DNA from: Alphaproteobacteria bacterium CG1_02_46_17
GTDB lineage: Bacteria; Pseudomonadota; Alphaproteobacteria; Micavibrionales; Micavibrionaceae
DNA: 45,260 bases
Assembly: GCA_001871905.1 (NCBI GenBank)
Contig: MNUG01000016.1
Coordinates: 1 to 45,260, forward strand
Direction: 5' to 3'
In this document: piece by piece, positions 17,548-25,306 of the stretch
Position numbering within the stretch: the stretch's first letter is position 1
Layout of the letters: each line of letters opens with the position of its first letter
Notes under the pieces: model-generated
Seen by the model: the letters and a program-made list of their open reading frames with translations, nothing else
Databases searched by the model: none
What the model was told of the DNA's origin: nothing
Position numbers and translations under genes: made by a program

Positions 17548-18021
17548 ATGAATAATCCAATGACTTATGACTGGGTACGGGCGGCTTATAATAACTACCC
17601 AGATAATATTCAAGATTTTCTGAATCGCGTAAACCAATTTGCCTATGATGCTCCACATCACATTGAGTCACGTTTGGGTGAGTATTCACGTTCTAACTTT
17701 GATAAGCAAAAACTAGTTGACGCTGTGACCGCATCCATTCGCTCGAAAGACGTTTTAGACCGATGGTCGCCATACAAAACCCTTACATATGATTTTGCAA
17801 AGGCAAATTTGCCGGATGCCGCACTTGAAAAAGTTCAAAGGATTACCGAAGAGGTCGCTTTGGCAAGAATAGCTCAAGCCATATATACAGATGCCAATGG
17901 CAAAGAATTATTTCATGAACATGGACATCATGGCCGCCAGTATATCGCTCGTGACGTTGTTGCTCGCGTTATTCGTGAAGTCCTACCACAACCAACACTG
18001 CTTGAAAGAGCAGCAAAGTGA
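17548..18021 (+). CDS. Protein of unknown function (157 aa)
   Basis: I do not recognise this protein. It is soluble, of mixed charge, with no signal peptide or membrane segment. A histidine-rich patch near the C terminus (HEHGHHGRQY, about 124-133) could bind a metal or be chance. The ATG follows TTTGGAG, a fair Shine-Dalgarno. It lies 51 bp past queA on the same strand and is followed by about 145 bp without a gene, then the convergent globin-coupled receptor gene. Confidence 0.75.
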   Translation: MNNPMTYDWVRAAYNNYPDNIQDFLNRVNQFAYDAPHHIESRLGEYSRSNFDKQKLVDAVTASIRSKDVLDRWSPYKTLTYDFAKANLPDAALEKVQRITEEVALARIAQAIYTDANGKELFHEHGHHGRQYIARDVVARVIREVLPQPTLLERAAK

Positions 18022-18166
18022 CTGGAAAACACTTTGAAATAGAGTCCTGAATAAGCACCCTCTTCCTAAATAACTACTTTATTTTCCATAATATACATTA
18101 TCACATTTTGCTATGTCATTCACACGGTGGGGACTTCCCGACATGGATTTATTTATCCACTAACTG

Positions 18167-19516
18167 CTAGCTGCTCTTTATATCAGAAATAAATTTTGTC
18201 ACAGAATCACGTAAATTGTTTCCTTGCATGGCTAGCTCCGTTACTGCCGCAAGAACTTGTTCAGACGAATGTCCAGTCTCTTGAGCTGCCTGACTAATCA
18301 TTGAAATACTTTCCGATATCTGGTGTGTCCCTTCAGACGCCCTTTCAACATTTCTTGCAATCTCATGTATAGCATCCCTTTGTTGTTCAACAGCATCCGC
18401 AGTATTTCCTGATACTTCCCGAACTTCGGCAATTATACACTTCATGGCCTCAATTGATTTCACAGAAGCATCACTACGGGTTAAAATTTCTGCCACTTGA
18501 GCCCTGATATCCTCTGTTGCTTGAGATGTCTCACTTGCGAGAGACTTTACCTCAGATGCCACAACAGCGAACCCTTTGCCTGATTCACCTGCCCTTGCAG
18601 CCTCAATCGTTGCGTTCAGAGCAAGCAAATTAGTCTGCTCAGCTATCCCCGTGATGAGATCTGTCACCGCATTAACTTTGTCAATTGCATCTTTCAATTC
18701 CATCATTATTCTAACGGATTGGTCTGCCTCAATCACGGCACGTTGTGAGGCTTCGGATGATCTATTGGCCATATCGGCAACGTGTGCAATAGATGCGGAC
18801 ATTTCTTCTGTTGCAGAGGATACCGTCGTAACATTATTGGACGCCTCTTCTGATGCTGATGACACAGCGGAAGAACCTTGTGCTGTCTGAGCCGCCATTG
18901 CCGACAGGGATTCTGCGCTCGCCTCAAGCTCAGTGGATGCGGCTGAAACCCCTTCAACAATTGCTCCAACAGTTGATTCAAATGTTTCTGCCAGCTCATT
19001 CAGCTTCGCGTCATAAGAACGCTTGTTTTCTTCCAGATAGATGGAAATCGCCATATCCATGTCAATCATGACGCATTGGTTCAAGGCACGAAGCAATTTG
19101 GCAGTCTTTTCCTGAGCCACTCCAGGATGAAAACGAGATTTATATTGCTCTGCTGCATGAGTATAGATGTGATTCAAGGTAAAGGCATAGGCCCCGATAT
19201 ACCACGTAGGTACAAGACCAATCTTACTGTGAATTAAGCCTATCCGTCTTACAGACTGAGCATATTCTTCGTCAAATCTCGCGCTAAACAAACGAATCCA
19301 GTGATCTTGCTGCGCCTTCCGAGCATAATCCATTCGCGTTGGATCTTTGAAAAATCCAACCAGATTTGGCCATTTCGAGATATGTTTGTAGAAGAGTTCA
19401 AGAACCCCCGGTAGAACTTTAAGAAGTTCAGGCACATACTCGTTCAACGTTTCTTCTATATCGGCATCAACTTCTACGAATGAAATCCTGTCTTTAAGTA
19501 CATTTGCTACAACCAT
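18167..19516 (-). CDS. Globin-coupled methyl-accepting chemotaxis protein (soluble)
   Basis: This 449-aa receptor senses a gas, most likely O2, through a haem globin and signals to CheA. Residues about 15-165 form a protoglobin-type sensor domain; H96 in GLIHSKIGL is the expected proximal haem ligand, followed by PTWYIGAY. The rest (about 180-449) is a MCP signalling domain with its conserved hairpin tip ([19 protein letters not shown]) near 300. There is no membrane segment, so it is a cytoplasmic HemAT-like receptor. The ATG at 19516 has a strong AAGGGGGA Shine-Dalgarno; an upstream in-frame start at 19546 does not. No che gene is near. It is divergent from a small XRE regulator. Confidence 0.95.
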   Translation of the reverse strand: MVVANVLKDRISFVEVDADIEETLNEYVPELLKVLPGVLELFYKHISKWPNLVGFFKDPTRMDYARKAQQDHWIRLFSARFDEEYAQSVRRIGLIHSKIGLVPTWYIGAYAFTLNHIYTHAAEQYKSRFHPGVAQEKTAKLLRALNQCVMIDMDMAISIYLEENKRSYDAKLNELAETFESTVGAIVEGVSAASTELEASAESLSAMAAQTAQGSSAVSSASEEASNNVTTVSSATEEMSASIAHVADMANRSSEASQRAVIEADQSVRIMMELKDAIDKVNAVTDLITGIAEQTNLLALNATIEAARAGESGKGFAVVASEVKSLASETSQATEDIRAQVAEILTRSDASVKSIEAMKCIIAEVREVSGNTADAVEQQRDAIHEIARNVERASEGTHQISESISMISQAAQETGHSSEQVLAAVTELAMQGNNLRDSVTKFISDIKSS

Positions 19517-19597
19517 GGTAATCCCCCTTACGTGTGTGTTCTTCACCCGAAAATTTATTCTAAGAATGTATTATGCCCATTTATAATGTGTGTAAAT

Positions 19598-19635
19598 GTA
19601 TGTTATAAACATCATATTTGATGTTTATAACATAC
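19598..19635. promoter_or_regulatory. Perfect 17-bp inverted repeat, probable operator
   Basis: Two exact 17-bp arms (19598-19614 and 19619-19635) flank a 4-bp centre. The site is AT-rich and lies 17 bp before the XRE gene's ATG and about 80 bp from the chemoreceptor's start, in the divergent promoter gap. The arms also contain a repeated TGTTTATAAC-like core. The simplest reading is a dimer binding site for the XRE protein acting on its own promoter and perhaps the receptor's. No T-run follows, so it is not a terminator. Confidence 0.7.
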
Positions 19636-19651
19636 AGGATGGAACTTGAGC

Positions 19652-19915
19652 ATGATAAATTGTAGTCAAATGCGCGCAGCCCGGGCGCTCCTAAATATAG
19701 ATCAACGCCAACTATCAGCTATGTCTGGCGTGTCTTTACCAACCATTCAGCGCATGGAAACTTCCAGAGGGCCAGTGCGAGGGAATATTGATACTCTGGT
19801 AAAAATTGTTAAGGCACTTGATGACGCAGGTGTTGAGTTGATTGGTGACAATGCCCATAGCGTATCAATGGGAAGAGGCGTAAGACTAAAAAAACCTATG
19901 GGAGTTATCAGTTAA
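19652..19915 (+). CDS. Small XRE-family transcriptional regulator
   Basis: This 87-aa protein is a single helix-turn-helix domain (about 6-62): QMRAARALLNIDQRQLSAMSG, then SLPTIQRMET as the recognition helix. The C-terminal GVELIGDNAHSVSMGRGVRLKK is typical of a stand-alone alphaproteobacterial regulator with no effector domain. Starts at ATG 19652 or TTG 19646 are both possible; AGGA precedes them. A strong terminator follows 6 bp after its stop. The perfect inverted repeat just upstream is its likely operator. No toxin-like partner is adjacent, so I do not call it an antitoxin. Confidence 0.85.
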   Translation: MINCSQMRAARALLNIDQRQLSAMSGVSLPTIQRMETSRGPVRGNIDTLVKIVKALDDAGVELIGDNAHSVSMGRGVRLKKPMGVIS

Positions 19916-19921
19916 ATTGAA

Positions 19922-19947
19922 AGCCCGCCTTTGCTGGCGGGCTCTTT
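19922..19947 (+). terminator. Intrinsic terminator of the XRE gene
   Basis: AGCCCGCC and GGCGGGCT form a perfect 8-bp GC-rich stem with a 6-nt loop, followed by CTTTAT. The T-run is short but the stem is strong. Confidence 0.8.
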
Positions 19948-19959
19948 ATCGGATATCCA
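19931..19959 (+). promoter_or_regulatory. Possible promoter of the structured RNA
   Basis: TTGCTG (19931-19936) and TATCCA (19954-19959) are spaced 17 bp and would place a start near 19966, exactly where the RNA's closing stem begins. The -10 match is weak and the element overlaps the preceding terminator. Confidence 0.3.
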
Positions 19960-19965
19960 TTCAAT

Positions 19966-20135
19966 CTAGTCGCTTTACCAGGTGAGAGAACGCTCCTTCG
20001 ATGCGCGTGGGTGAACTTCCCGCAGACGTAACGCCAATAGGCTGGACGCGGCAGCCACCACTCCTTCAGGCTGCACTACAAGTACCCGTGGGAAACTATC
20101 GGCCTTTTATCTTTGTCGGGTATGGGCTTAACTAG
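19966..20135 (+). ncRNA. Candidate structured RNA, rod-shaped, 6S-like
   Basis: This stretch is more GC-rich than its surroundings and folds into a long rod. Nested pairings I can verify are CTAGT/ACTAG (19966-19970 with 20131-20135), GCTT/GGGC, TACC/GGTA, CGAT/ATCG (19999-20002 with 20098-20101), GTGGGT/ACCCGT (20007-20012 with 20084-20089), ACTT/AAGT and a terminal 6-bp hairpin GCAGCC/GGCTGC (20051-20056 with 20069-20074). The gaps between paired blocks give an enlarged internal loop. About 170 nt and this shape suit bacterial 6S RNA (ssrS), which binds RNA polymerase. I do not see the tag sequence of tmRNA or the core motifs of RNase P or SRP RNA. Strand and identity are inference; a 44-codon frame at 20001-20135 also runs through it without a Shine-Dalgarno. 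Confidence 0.5.
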
Positions 20136-20165
20136 CCTAATATGAATAAATAACTTGTGATAAAA

Positions 20166-20660
20166 ATGTCTAAGAAACCTTATTATATTTACCTGTCCGG
20201 CCCTGATGTCTTTACTCCCAATGCAATTGAACATGGGAGAAAATTATCTGATATTGTGAGGACGTATGGACATTGCCCCCTCTTTCCATTGGATAATGAG
20301 ATCGTTTGTAAAGAAGACAATTTATCCAGAGAAATTTTTGAGTCCAATCTGGCGATGATTAGAAAGGCAGATTTGGTGGTTGCCAACCTGAATGAGTTCA
20401 GAGGACATGAACCTGATTCAGGAACGGTTTGGGAAATTGGATATGCCGCCGCACTCAACAAAATAATTATTGGTTATTGTGATGATCATTCGCCTATGGC
20501 TCAAAGAATTATGGGCGAAGATAATTGTTTTCATGATCGTGACGGCTGGGCCATAGAAAATTTTGGACTGCCATTAAATCTGATGTTGGTTCATGGCTGT
20601 CATAGTCTAGTTTGTGGGGACTTGGTATCTGCAATGGAATTTATAAAGGAAAATTTGTAA
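20166..20660 (+). CDS. Nucleoside 2-deoxyribosyltransferase
   Basis: This 164-aa enzyme transfers 2-deoxyribose between bases, or hydrolyses deoxynucleosides or their monophosphates, in nucleotide salvage. The N-terminal IYLSGPDVF and the segment EPDSGTVWEIGYA, with E90 as the likely nucleophile, are characteristic. Length fits the family. The ATG at 20166 was chosen over a GTG at 20157. Its stop codon overlaps the mazG start (TAATG), so the two are translationally coupled. It follows the 6S-like RNA with about 30 bp between. Confidence 0.9.
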   Translation: MSKKPYYIYLSGPDVFTPNAIEHGRKLSDIVRTYGHCPLFPLDNEIVCKEDNLSREIFESNLAMIRKADLVVANLNEFRGHEPDSGTVWEIGYAAALNKIIIGYCDDHSPMAQRIMGEDNCFHDRDGWAIENFGLPLNLMLVHGCHSLVCGDLVSAMEFIKENL

Positions 20661-21460
20661 TGAGTAGCAACGGAGAAATTTCCGAACTTTTGTCTATCAT
20701 GGCACGTTTGCGTGATAAGGAAAACGGTTGCCCTTGGGATATTGAACAAAATTTCGAGACGATAGCCCCCTACACTCTTGAGGAAGCCTATGAAGTTGCT
20801 GATGCTATCGAGCGCGGTAATATGGATGATTTGAAGGAAGAATTAGGAGATTTGTTGTTACAAGTTGTATTTCATTCACAGATGGCTAGCGAAGAAAATA
20901 TTTTTTCTTTTTCGGATGTGGTGAATGGTTTGAACCGCAAACTTGTTTCTCGTCATCCTCATGTGTTTGGCGATGAGGCTGCACGCAATTCCGAAGATGT
21001 TCTGAATATCTGGCAAAGTGCCAAGGATCGAGAACGTGCAGCAAAGTTAGATGGGGAGAATAAATCTATTCTTGATGATGTCCCCAACAATTTTCCGGCT
21101 TTGTTAAGGGCACAAAAGATATCGAAGAAAGCTGCAAAAGCAGGTTTCGAGTGGCAGGTCACAGAAGATGTCATCGATAAAATCATCGAGGAGTTGAACG
21201 AGTTTCGTGCGGAAATTCATTCCGGAGATAAGGAAAGGCAGTCTGAGGAGCTGGGGGATGTCTTTTTTACTTTGGTCAATTTAGGACGACGGCTAGACAT
21301 CCAATGCGAAGAGGCTATGCGTGCCTGTAATGCCAAATTTTATCGCCGTTTTAGCGGTATGGAGGCCGATATCAAAGAAGATAAACGGGCTATGTCTGAT
21401 TTAAGCCTGCAAGAGTGGGAGACGTATTGGGAGCGCCAGAAGTCTAAAGAGAGAATATAA
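20660..21460 (+). CDS. mazG: Nucleoside triphosphate pyrophosphohydrolase MazG
   Basis: This 266-aa protein hydrolyses nucleoside triphosphates to monophosphates, removing damaged or unwanted nucleotides. It has two MazG domains: the first carries CPWD-EQ, EEAYEV and KEELGDLLLQ (about 18-75), the second ELNEFRAEI and SEELGDVFFT (about 178-215). Length matches the E. coli type. I chose the ATG at 20660, overlapping the deoxyribosyltransferase stop, over an upstream in-frame start inside that gene. It converges with rmlD with a 4-bp gap. Confidence 0.95.
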   Translation: MSSNGEISELLSIMARLRDKENGCPWDIEQNFETIAPYTLEEAYEVADAIERGNMDDLKEELGDLLLQVVFHSQMASEENIFSFSDVVNGLNRKLVSRHPHVFGDEAARNSEDVLNIWQSAKDRERAAKLDGENKSILDDVPNNFPALLRAQKISKKAAKAGFEWQVTEDVIDKIIEELNEFRAEIHSGDKERQSEELGDVFFTLVNLGRRLDIQCEEAMRACNAKFYRRFSGMEADIKEDKRAMSDLSLQEWETYWERQKSKERI

Positions 21461-21464
21461 CTGG

Positions 21465-22349
21465 TTATTTCTTCTCCATTATCCGTTCGATCTCGGCTTC
21501 CCAATCGCAAGGGGCTACATCAAAGGCTTCGATAATCTTTCCCGTTTTCAAAGCCGAGTTTGCGGGTCGCTTGACTATTGATGGGAAGTTTGCCGAGTTA
21601 ACTTTCTTAAGTTTCACTGAAGGTGGGCAAAGTTCCAGTTTTTTTGCTGTATCAACAATTTTAAGGGCAAAATCATACCACGAGACGGCTGGTTGTCCGG
21701 CGTAATTGTATATTCCCCATTTGGGGCTGGCATCCGCGTTTATTTGTTCTGAAATTTTTAGAATTGCCCAAGCAAGATCTTTGGAAGAAGTTGGCGTTCC
21801 GAATTGATCGGCAATGATTTCCAGCTCCTGTTTTTCCCGCGAAAGATGCAAGACAGTTTTGTAGAAATTTTGTCTATATGGGCTGAATAACCAACTGGTG
21901 CGAATGATAATATATTGTTCCAAGCCGGAGGTAATGATTTCCTCCCCAGATAATTTTGATAATCCGTATTCATTTATGGGGTTTGGTTTATCTTGCTCTG
22001 TATAAAACTGGCCGTACGGTTTCTTCCCGTCAAAAATATAATCGGTTGAAATATGGATGAGTGGAATATCGCGGGTTTTACACTGGCGAACAATGTTCCC
22101 TACTCCCTCTACATTAACTTGGTTGGATTCTTGAGCGTCCTTTTCTGCGCCAGTAACATCGGTATGCGCTGCGGCATTAATTATTAGATCGATTTTTTCC
22201 TGAGCGGAAATATAATCATTTAAGGACTTGTAATTCGTGATGTCGCATTCTTCATGCGTTGGCGCATATACAAAAAAATCAGGAGATTTTTCTTCGTTTT
22301 GTATAGATTGCCCAAGTTGCCCGTGTGCGCCCAACAGTAAAATATTCAT
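21465..22349 (-). CDS. rmlD: dTDP-4-dehydrorhamnose reductase
   Basis: This 294-aa short-chain dehydrogenase performs the last step of dTDP-L-rhamnose synthesis. The cofactor loop GAHGQLGQ lies at 7-14, STDYIFDG near 98-105 and the catalytic YGLSK near 125-129. The ATG at 22349 begins the conserved MNILLLGAHGQ; an upstream frame from 22409 adds non-homologous residues. It lies 17 bp downstream of rmlC on the same strand. RmlA and RmlB are not in the window. Confidence 0.94.
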   Translation of the reverse strand: MNILLLGAHGQLGQSIQNEEKSPDFFVYAPTHEECDITNYKSLNDYISAQEKIDLIINAAAHTDVTGAEKDAQESNQVNVEGVGNIVRQCKTRDIPLIHISTDYIFDGKKPYGQFYTEQDKPNPINEYGLSKLSGEEIITSGLEQYIIIRTSWLFSPYRQNFYKTVLHLSREKQELEIIADQFGTPTSSKDLAWAILKISEQINADASPKWGIYNYAGQPAVSWYDFALKIVDTAKKLELCPPSVKLKKVNSANFPSIVKRPANSALKTGKIIEAFDVAPCDWEAEIERIMEKK

Positions 22350-22366
22350 ATTTTTTGGTGTCCTAA

Positions 22367-22915
22367 TTAAAATGTAAACGGCGTTTTGAATGTTTTGAAG
22401 GGAGGCCAAACAGAATCCCGTTCGGATAGTGTCACTTTATCGCCTTTTTGGAGTTGCCAATCAATAGCCAGATCAGGGTCATCCCACATTAGTCCCCCTT
22501 CGGCATTCGGCGCGTAAAAGGCATCAACTTTGTATAGTACCAACGTGTTTTTAGATATTGTTATGTATCCGTGGGCAAAACCTTTTGGGATAATCAGTGC
22601 CGGACTTTCCTCATCTGAAGAAAGTTCGTTTGCGTAATATGTTCCGTAATGTGGGGAGTTACCTCTTAGATCTACAGCAATATCAAGAATACTCCCTTGA
22701 AGGACAGCCACCAGCTTACTTTGTGCATGGGGAGGGTTTTGAAAATGGAGGCCTCTTAATGTCCCTTTTTCTTTAGAAAAAACCAGATTTTCCTGCACAA
22801 AATCAGGTTCGTCCACCACTTTTGATTGGGCCCACAGTTGTTGGAACCATCCTCTGTGATCAGAAAATCGCGGAAATTTTATTGTTTTTATTTCTAACAT
22901 CTCATTTTTGGGCAT
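22367..22915 (-). CDS. rmlC: dTDP-4-dehydrorhamnose 3,5-epimerase
   Basis: This 182-aa cupin epimerises dTDP-4-keto-6-deoxyglucose at C3 and C5. Signals are SDHRGWFQQLW near 18-28, VFSKEKGTLRGLHFQ (about 46-60), VVAVLQG-like KLVAVLQGSILDIAVDLR in two parts, and IPKGFAHGY. Starts at 22915 or 22900 are both possible; neither has a clear Shine-Dalgarno. It precedes rmlD, probably as a two-gene operon for rhamnose-containing polysaccharide. Confidence 0.94.
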   Translation of the reverse strand: MPKNEMLEIKTIKFPRFSDHRGWFQQLWAQSKVVDEPDFVQENLVFSKEKGTLRGLHFQNPPHAQSKLVAVLQGSILDIAVDLRGNSPHYGTYYANELSSDEESPALIIPKGFAHGYITISKNTLVLYKVDAFYAPNAEGGLMWDDPDLAIDWQLQKGDKVTLSERDSVWPPFKTFKTPFTF

Positions 22916-23118
22916 GGGGAGGCTCGGGCAACGTCTGGCAAAACTTAGGTTTTTCTAATGTTATATTGCCATTTTATATAAGATCCCCAAAGGGTTGACT
23001 AGATGCATATTTGTCTCTTGACGAAGGGGCGATTCTATCGCAATTCTATATCTATAAAAAATAATATGGCGCGAGCTGAGCAGGATCAGATAGTATTGAC
23101 GAAGAGCATTTTCCCCTT

Positions 23119-24537
23119 TCATGGGGCCCCACTCTGAAATCTTACCCCCTCAAGTAGTTTACGAGCAAATATTGGCAGTGTGTCGTCCCGTGCGCCCATA
23201 ACAACAATTCTGTCCCCTGGTTGGACTATCTGTGGGATAGCTCTGATGATGTCATCGCGGTGCTTGAACCACTGCCCTTTTATCCCTCTTATGCCCCCCC
23301 TTTCATTGATTTCATTGATAAATTCGGCTGCGGTAGGGGTCATATTTGCAGTGCCTCCAAGATATAATACATCCGGCATAAAGAGGATGTCGCCGCTCTT
23401 CATTCCGCCTAGAAAGGCATCTCGCAATTCGTCTTTCATGAGCTTGAATGGCCCATAGCCATGCATCTGGAATATAATCAGTAATCGTCCGAAATGCTCA
23501 TTAAGTGAAGATAATGAGGCGTTTATTTTATCTGGATTATGAGCAAAGTCATCTATCACTTTGATATTATTATATTCCCCTACATTTTCTAATCTACGCC
23601 CCACTCCCTTGAATGTAGAAAGGGCGTTCAGGCATTGGGAAAAAGGTATTCCGTTCAATAGCCCCACTCCGATTGCTGACAATGCATTTTCTACATTGTG
23701 TTTTCCAGGGACCTGCATGTGCAGCTCTCCTTTTTCGCCTGTTCGTCGGTTTTCTATCCATGATTTTGATCCCAAAGGTAATGGGGTATAGCCTGTTGCA
23801 TTGATGTCTGCCGTTGGATGATTTATTCCCGTCGTGAGAGCGGTCGAGGCAAATTCCCGATACAAATTTGCGGCGGCTACATTATTCAGGTTGATTACTT
23901 GCTGTTTTGATTGTTCCAAATATGTCCTGAAAATAGGTACCAGTTCTTCCACCGGCTTATGGTCAAGAGCTATGTTGTTCAGAACTGCAATTGAGGGGTG
24001 GTAGAGTATGATTGAGCCATCACTTTCATCACATTCCGCAACAAACAAGTTCGGATCACCACATATTGCCGAAGAATACGGATTGTCGGGTGTAACAAAA
24101 TTTAGAAAACTGGCCCCATTCATCACTGTAGGGTTCTTATCTGCTTGAGAAAGTATCCAAGCCAACATTCCTGTTGTTGTTGATTTACCGCTTGTTCCGC
24201 CGATTGCAATGCTGGTTTGAGATTGATTGAATAATTTTGCCAATAACTCGGCGCGTTTTAGTATGGGTATTCCGAGTTCTTTTGCTTTCCTTACTTCGGG
24301 AATTGTATCCTCGACAGCAGAAGAGATCACAAGGGCTGTGAAGTATTTTGTCAATCCTTCACCATTTTGGGGAACTATTCCTATCCCTTGGGATTTTATC
24401 CATGAAAATTTTTCAGGTGTGCGCCCTTGATCGAAGGAGCGATCCGATCCAACAATTTTCACAGATTGTCCTGCAAGAATTAAAGCCAAGGGCAGCATTC
24501 CGCTGCCCCCTATGCCACAGAAAAAATATGGCCCCAT
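23119..24537 (-). CDS. Mur ligase family protein (MurC/Mpl-like)
   Basis: This 472-aa ATP-dependent ligase belongs with MurC and Mpl, which join UDP-MurNAc to L-alanine or to a recycled peptide. The N-terminal Rossmann loop is GIGGSGM (8-14), followed by GSDRSFDQG. The P-loop region is GTSGKSTTTGML, where MurC and Mpl normally have GTHGKT, an unusual change. The central ECDESDGS, NIALDH and C-terminal DDFAHNPDKI segments are conserved in type. It is not in a dcw cluster, so it is unlikely to be the main MurC; a recycling or other specialised ligase is my best guess. It lies 11 bp after a lipoprotein gene. Confidence 0.8.
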   Translation of the reverse strand: MGPYFFCGIGGSGMLPLALILAGQSVKIVGSDRSFDQGRTPEKFSWIKSQGIGIVPQNGEGLTKYFTALVISSAVEDTIPEVRKAKELGIPILKRAELLAKLFNQSQTSIAIGGTSGKSTTTGMLAWILSQADKNPTVMNGASFLNFVTPDNPYSSAICGDPNLFVAECDESDGSIILYHPSIAVLNNIALDHKPVEELVPIFRTYLEQSKQQVINLNNVAAANLYREFASTALTTGINHPTADINATGYTPLPLGSKSWIENRRTGEKGELHMQVPGKHNVENALSAIGVGLLNGIPFSQCLNALSTFKGVGRRLENVGEYNNIKVIDDFAHNPDKINASLSSLNEHFGRLLIIFQMHGYGPFKLMKDELRDAFLGGMKSGDILFMPDVLYLGGTANMTPTAAEFINEINERGGIRGIKGQWFKHRDDIIRAIPQIVQPGDRIVVMGARDDTLPIFARKLLEGVRFQSGAP

Positions 24538-24548
24538 GATCTAAATAC

Positions 24549-25190
24549 CTATTTGGTGTTGTCTTTGTCGCCATAGAATCCACCCTCGACTGAGTCGATG
24601 CGGGATCGTTTTTCTGCTTCAAATGCTGCCGCGGCAGCTTCTTCGCGCTGTGCGTCGATTTCAGCCATTTTATGACGGAATTTTGTGGCAGCATCACTTT
24701 TTAACGCAGGCTCATCGGGGCCGAAATCTTCAATCGTAGCTTCATGAGCAGGATCAAGAGCATCCATATTGTGATATGCTGGCATAGCTTCTGGTTGCGG
24801 CATTATCCCAGAAAAATCGATCACGATTTTCTCAGGGTATTTGAATATTGTACCTGCCTCACCATCATAGGCAGCTCCCAATCCAACATTAAAAATATTC
24901 CAGAAGGTTTTACCGGAAGTTGTCGATTCAGCATGTGCCGTTGCAATTCTATTTCCCGGAGCTTCACAGGTAACGCTCATGTCATCTCTGGATTTTTTGA
25001 TCCAGATGGTTTGTGGAGGGCGTACCTGATATTTCATACCGGTTGCCCCCGTTTGAATAATACAGATCGAGTTTTCTGCCCCTGGTGTTTCAAAGGTGAT
25101 TTGCTGTTGGGCCCCTTCAAAATATGTGGCACAGGCTGATAATGTTAGAAGCAATGCTGTCGCAGGAATAAGTTTCAGGGTACGGGTCAT
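24549..25190 (-). CDS. Putative lipoprotein (213 aa)
   Basis: A signal peptide (MTRTLKLIPATALLLTLSAC) ends in lipobox LSAC with the cysteine near residue 19, so this is probably an outer-membrane or periplasmic lipoprotein. The region about 25-120 contains FETPGAENSICII, IWIKKSRDDMSVTC and IFNVGLGAAYDGEAG, resembling small lipoproteins of unknown function that are sometimes mislabelled as translation factors. The C-terminal 70 residues are charged and probably helical (DAQREEAAAAAFEAEKRSR). It precedes the MurC/Mpl-like gene by 11 bp, so they are likely co-transcribed. No enzymatic role can be assigned. Confidence 0.85.
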   Translation of the reverse strand: MTRTLKLIPATALLLTLSACATYFEGAQQQITFETPGAENSICIIQTGATGMKYQVRPPQTIWIKKSRDDMSVTCEAPGNRIATAHAESTTSGKTFWNIFNVGLGAAYDGEAGTIFKYPEKIVIDFSGIMPQPEAMPAYHNMDALDPAHEATIEDFGPDEPALKSDAATKFRHKMAEIDAQREEAAAAAFEAEKRSRIDSVEGGFYGDKDNTK

Positions 25191-25261
25191 GATAATTTCT
25201 TTGTCGAGATCTGTAAGTACGTTGAGTCGATATTTATTGTAGTCTATCGCAGTTGGAAAAG

Positions 25262-25288
25262 GAGGACAAACGTCAATTTGCCTCTTTT
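25262..25288. terminator. Terminator candidate downstream of clpB
   Basis: GAGGACAAA and TTTGCCTC pair around a 6-nt loop with one bulge, with T4 on either side. It lies about 20 bp past the clpB stop codon on the minus strand. Confidence 0.4.
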
Positions 25289-25306
25289 AACTATTAGGTA
25301 AAATAA

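Noticed and set aside
19646-19915. XRE gene as the antitoxin of a toxin-antitoxin pair
   Set aside because: Its neighbours are a terminator and a chemoreceptor; no toxin-like gene is adjacent.
20001-20135. A 44-codon plus-strand frame within the structured RNA
   Set aside because: No Shine-Dalgarno, and the extensive nested base pairing explains the stretch better; kept as an alternative in the RNA entry.
23003-23137. A 44-codon plus-strand frame between rmlC and the Mur ligase gene
   Set aside because: No Shine-Dalgarno, no recognisable sequence and its 3' end overlaps the convergent Mur ligase gene.
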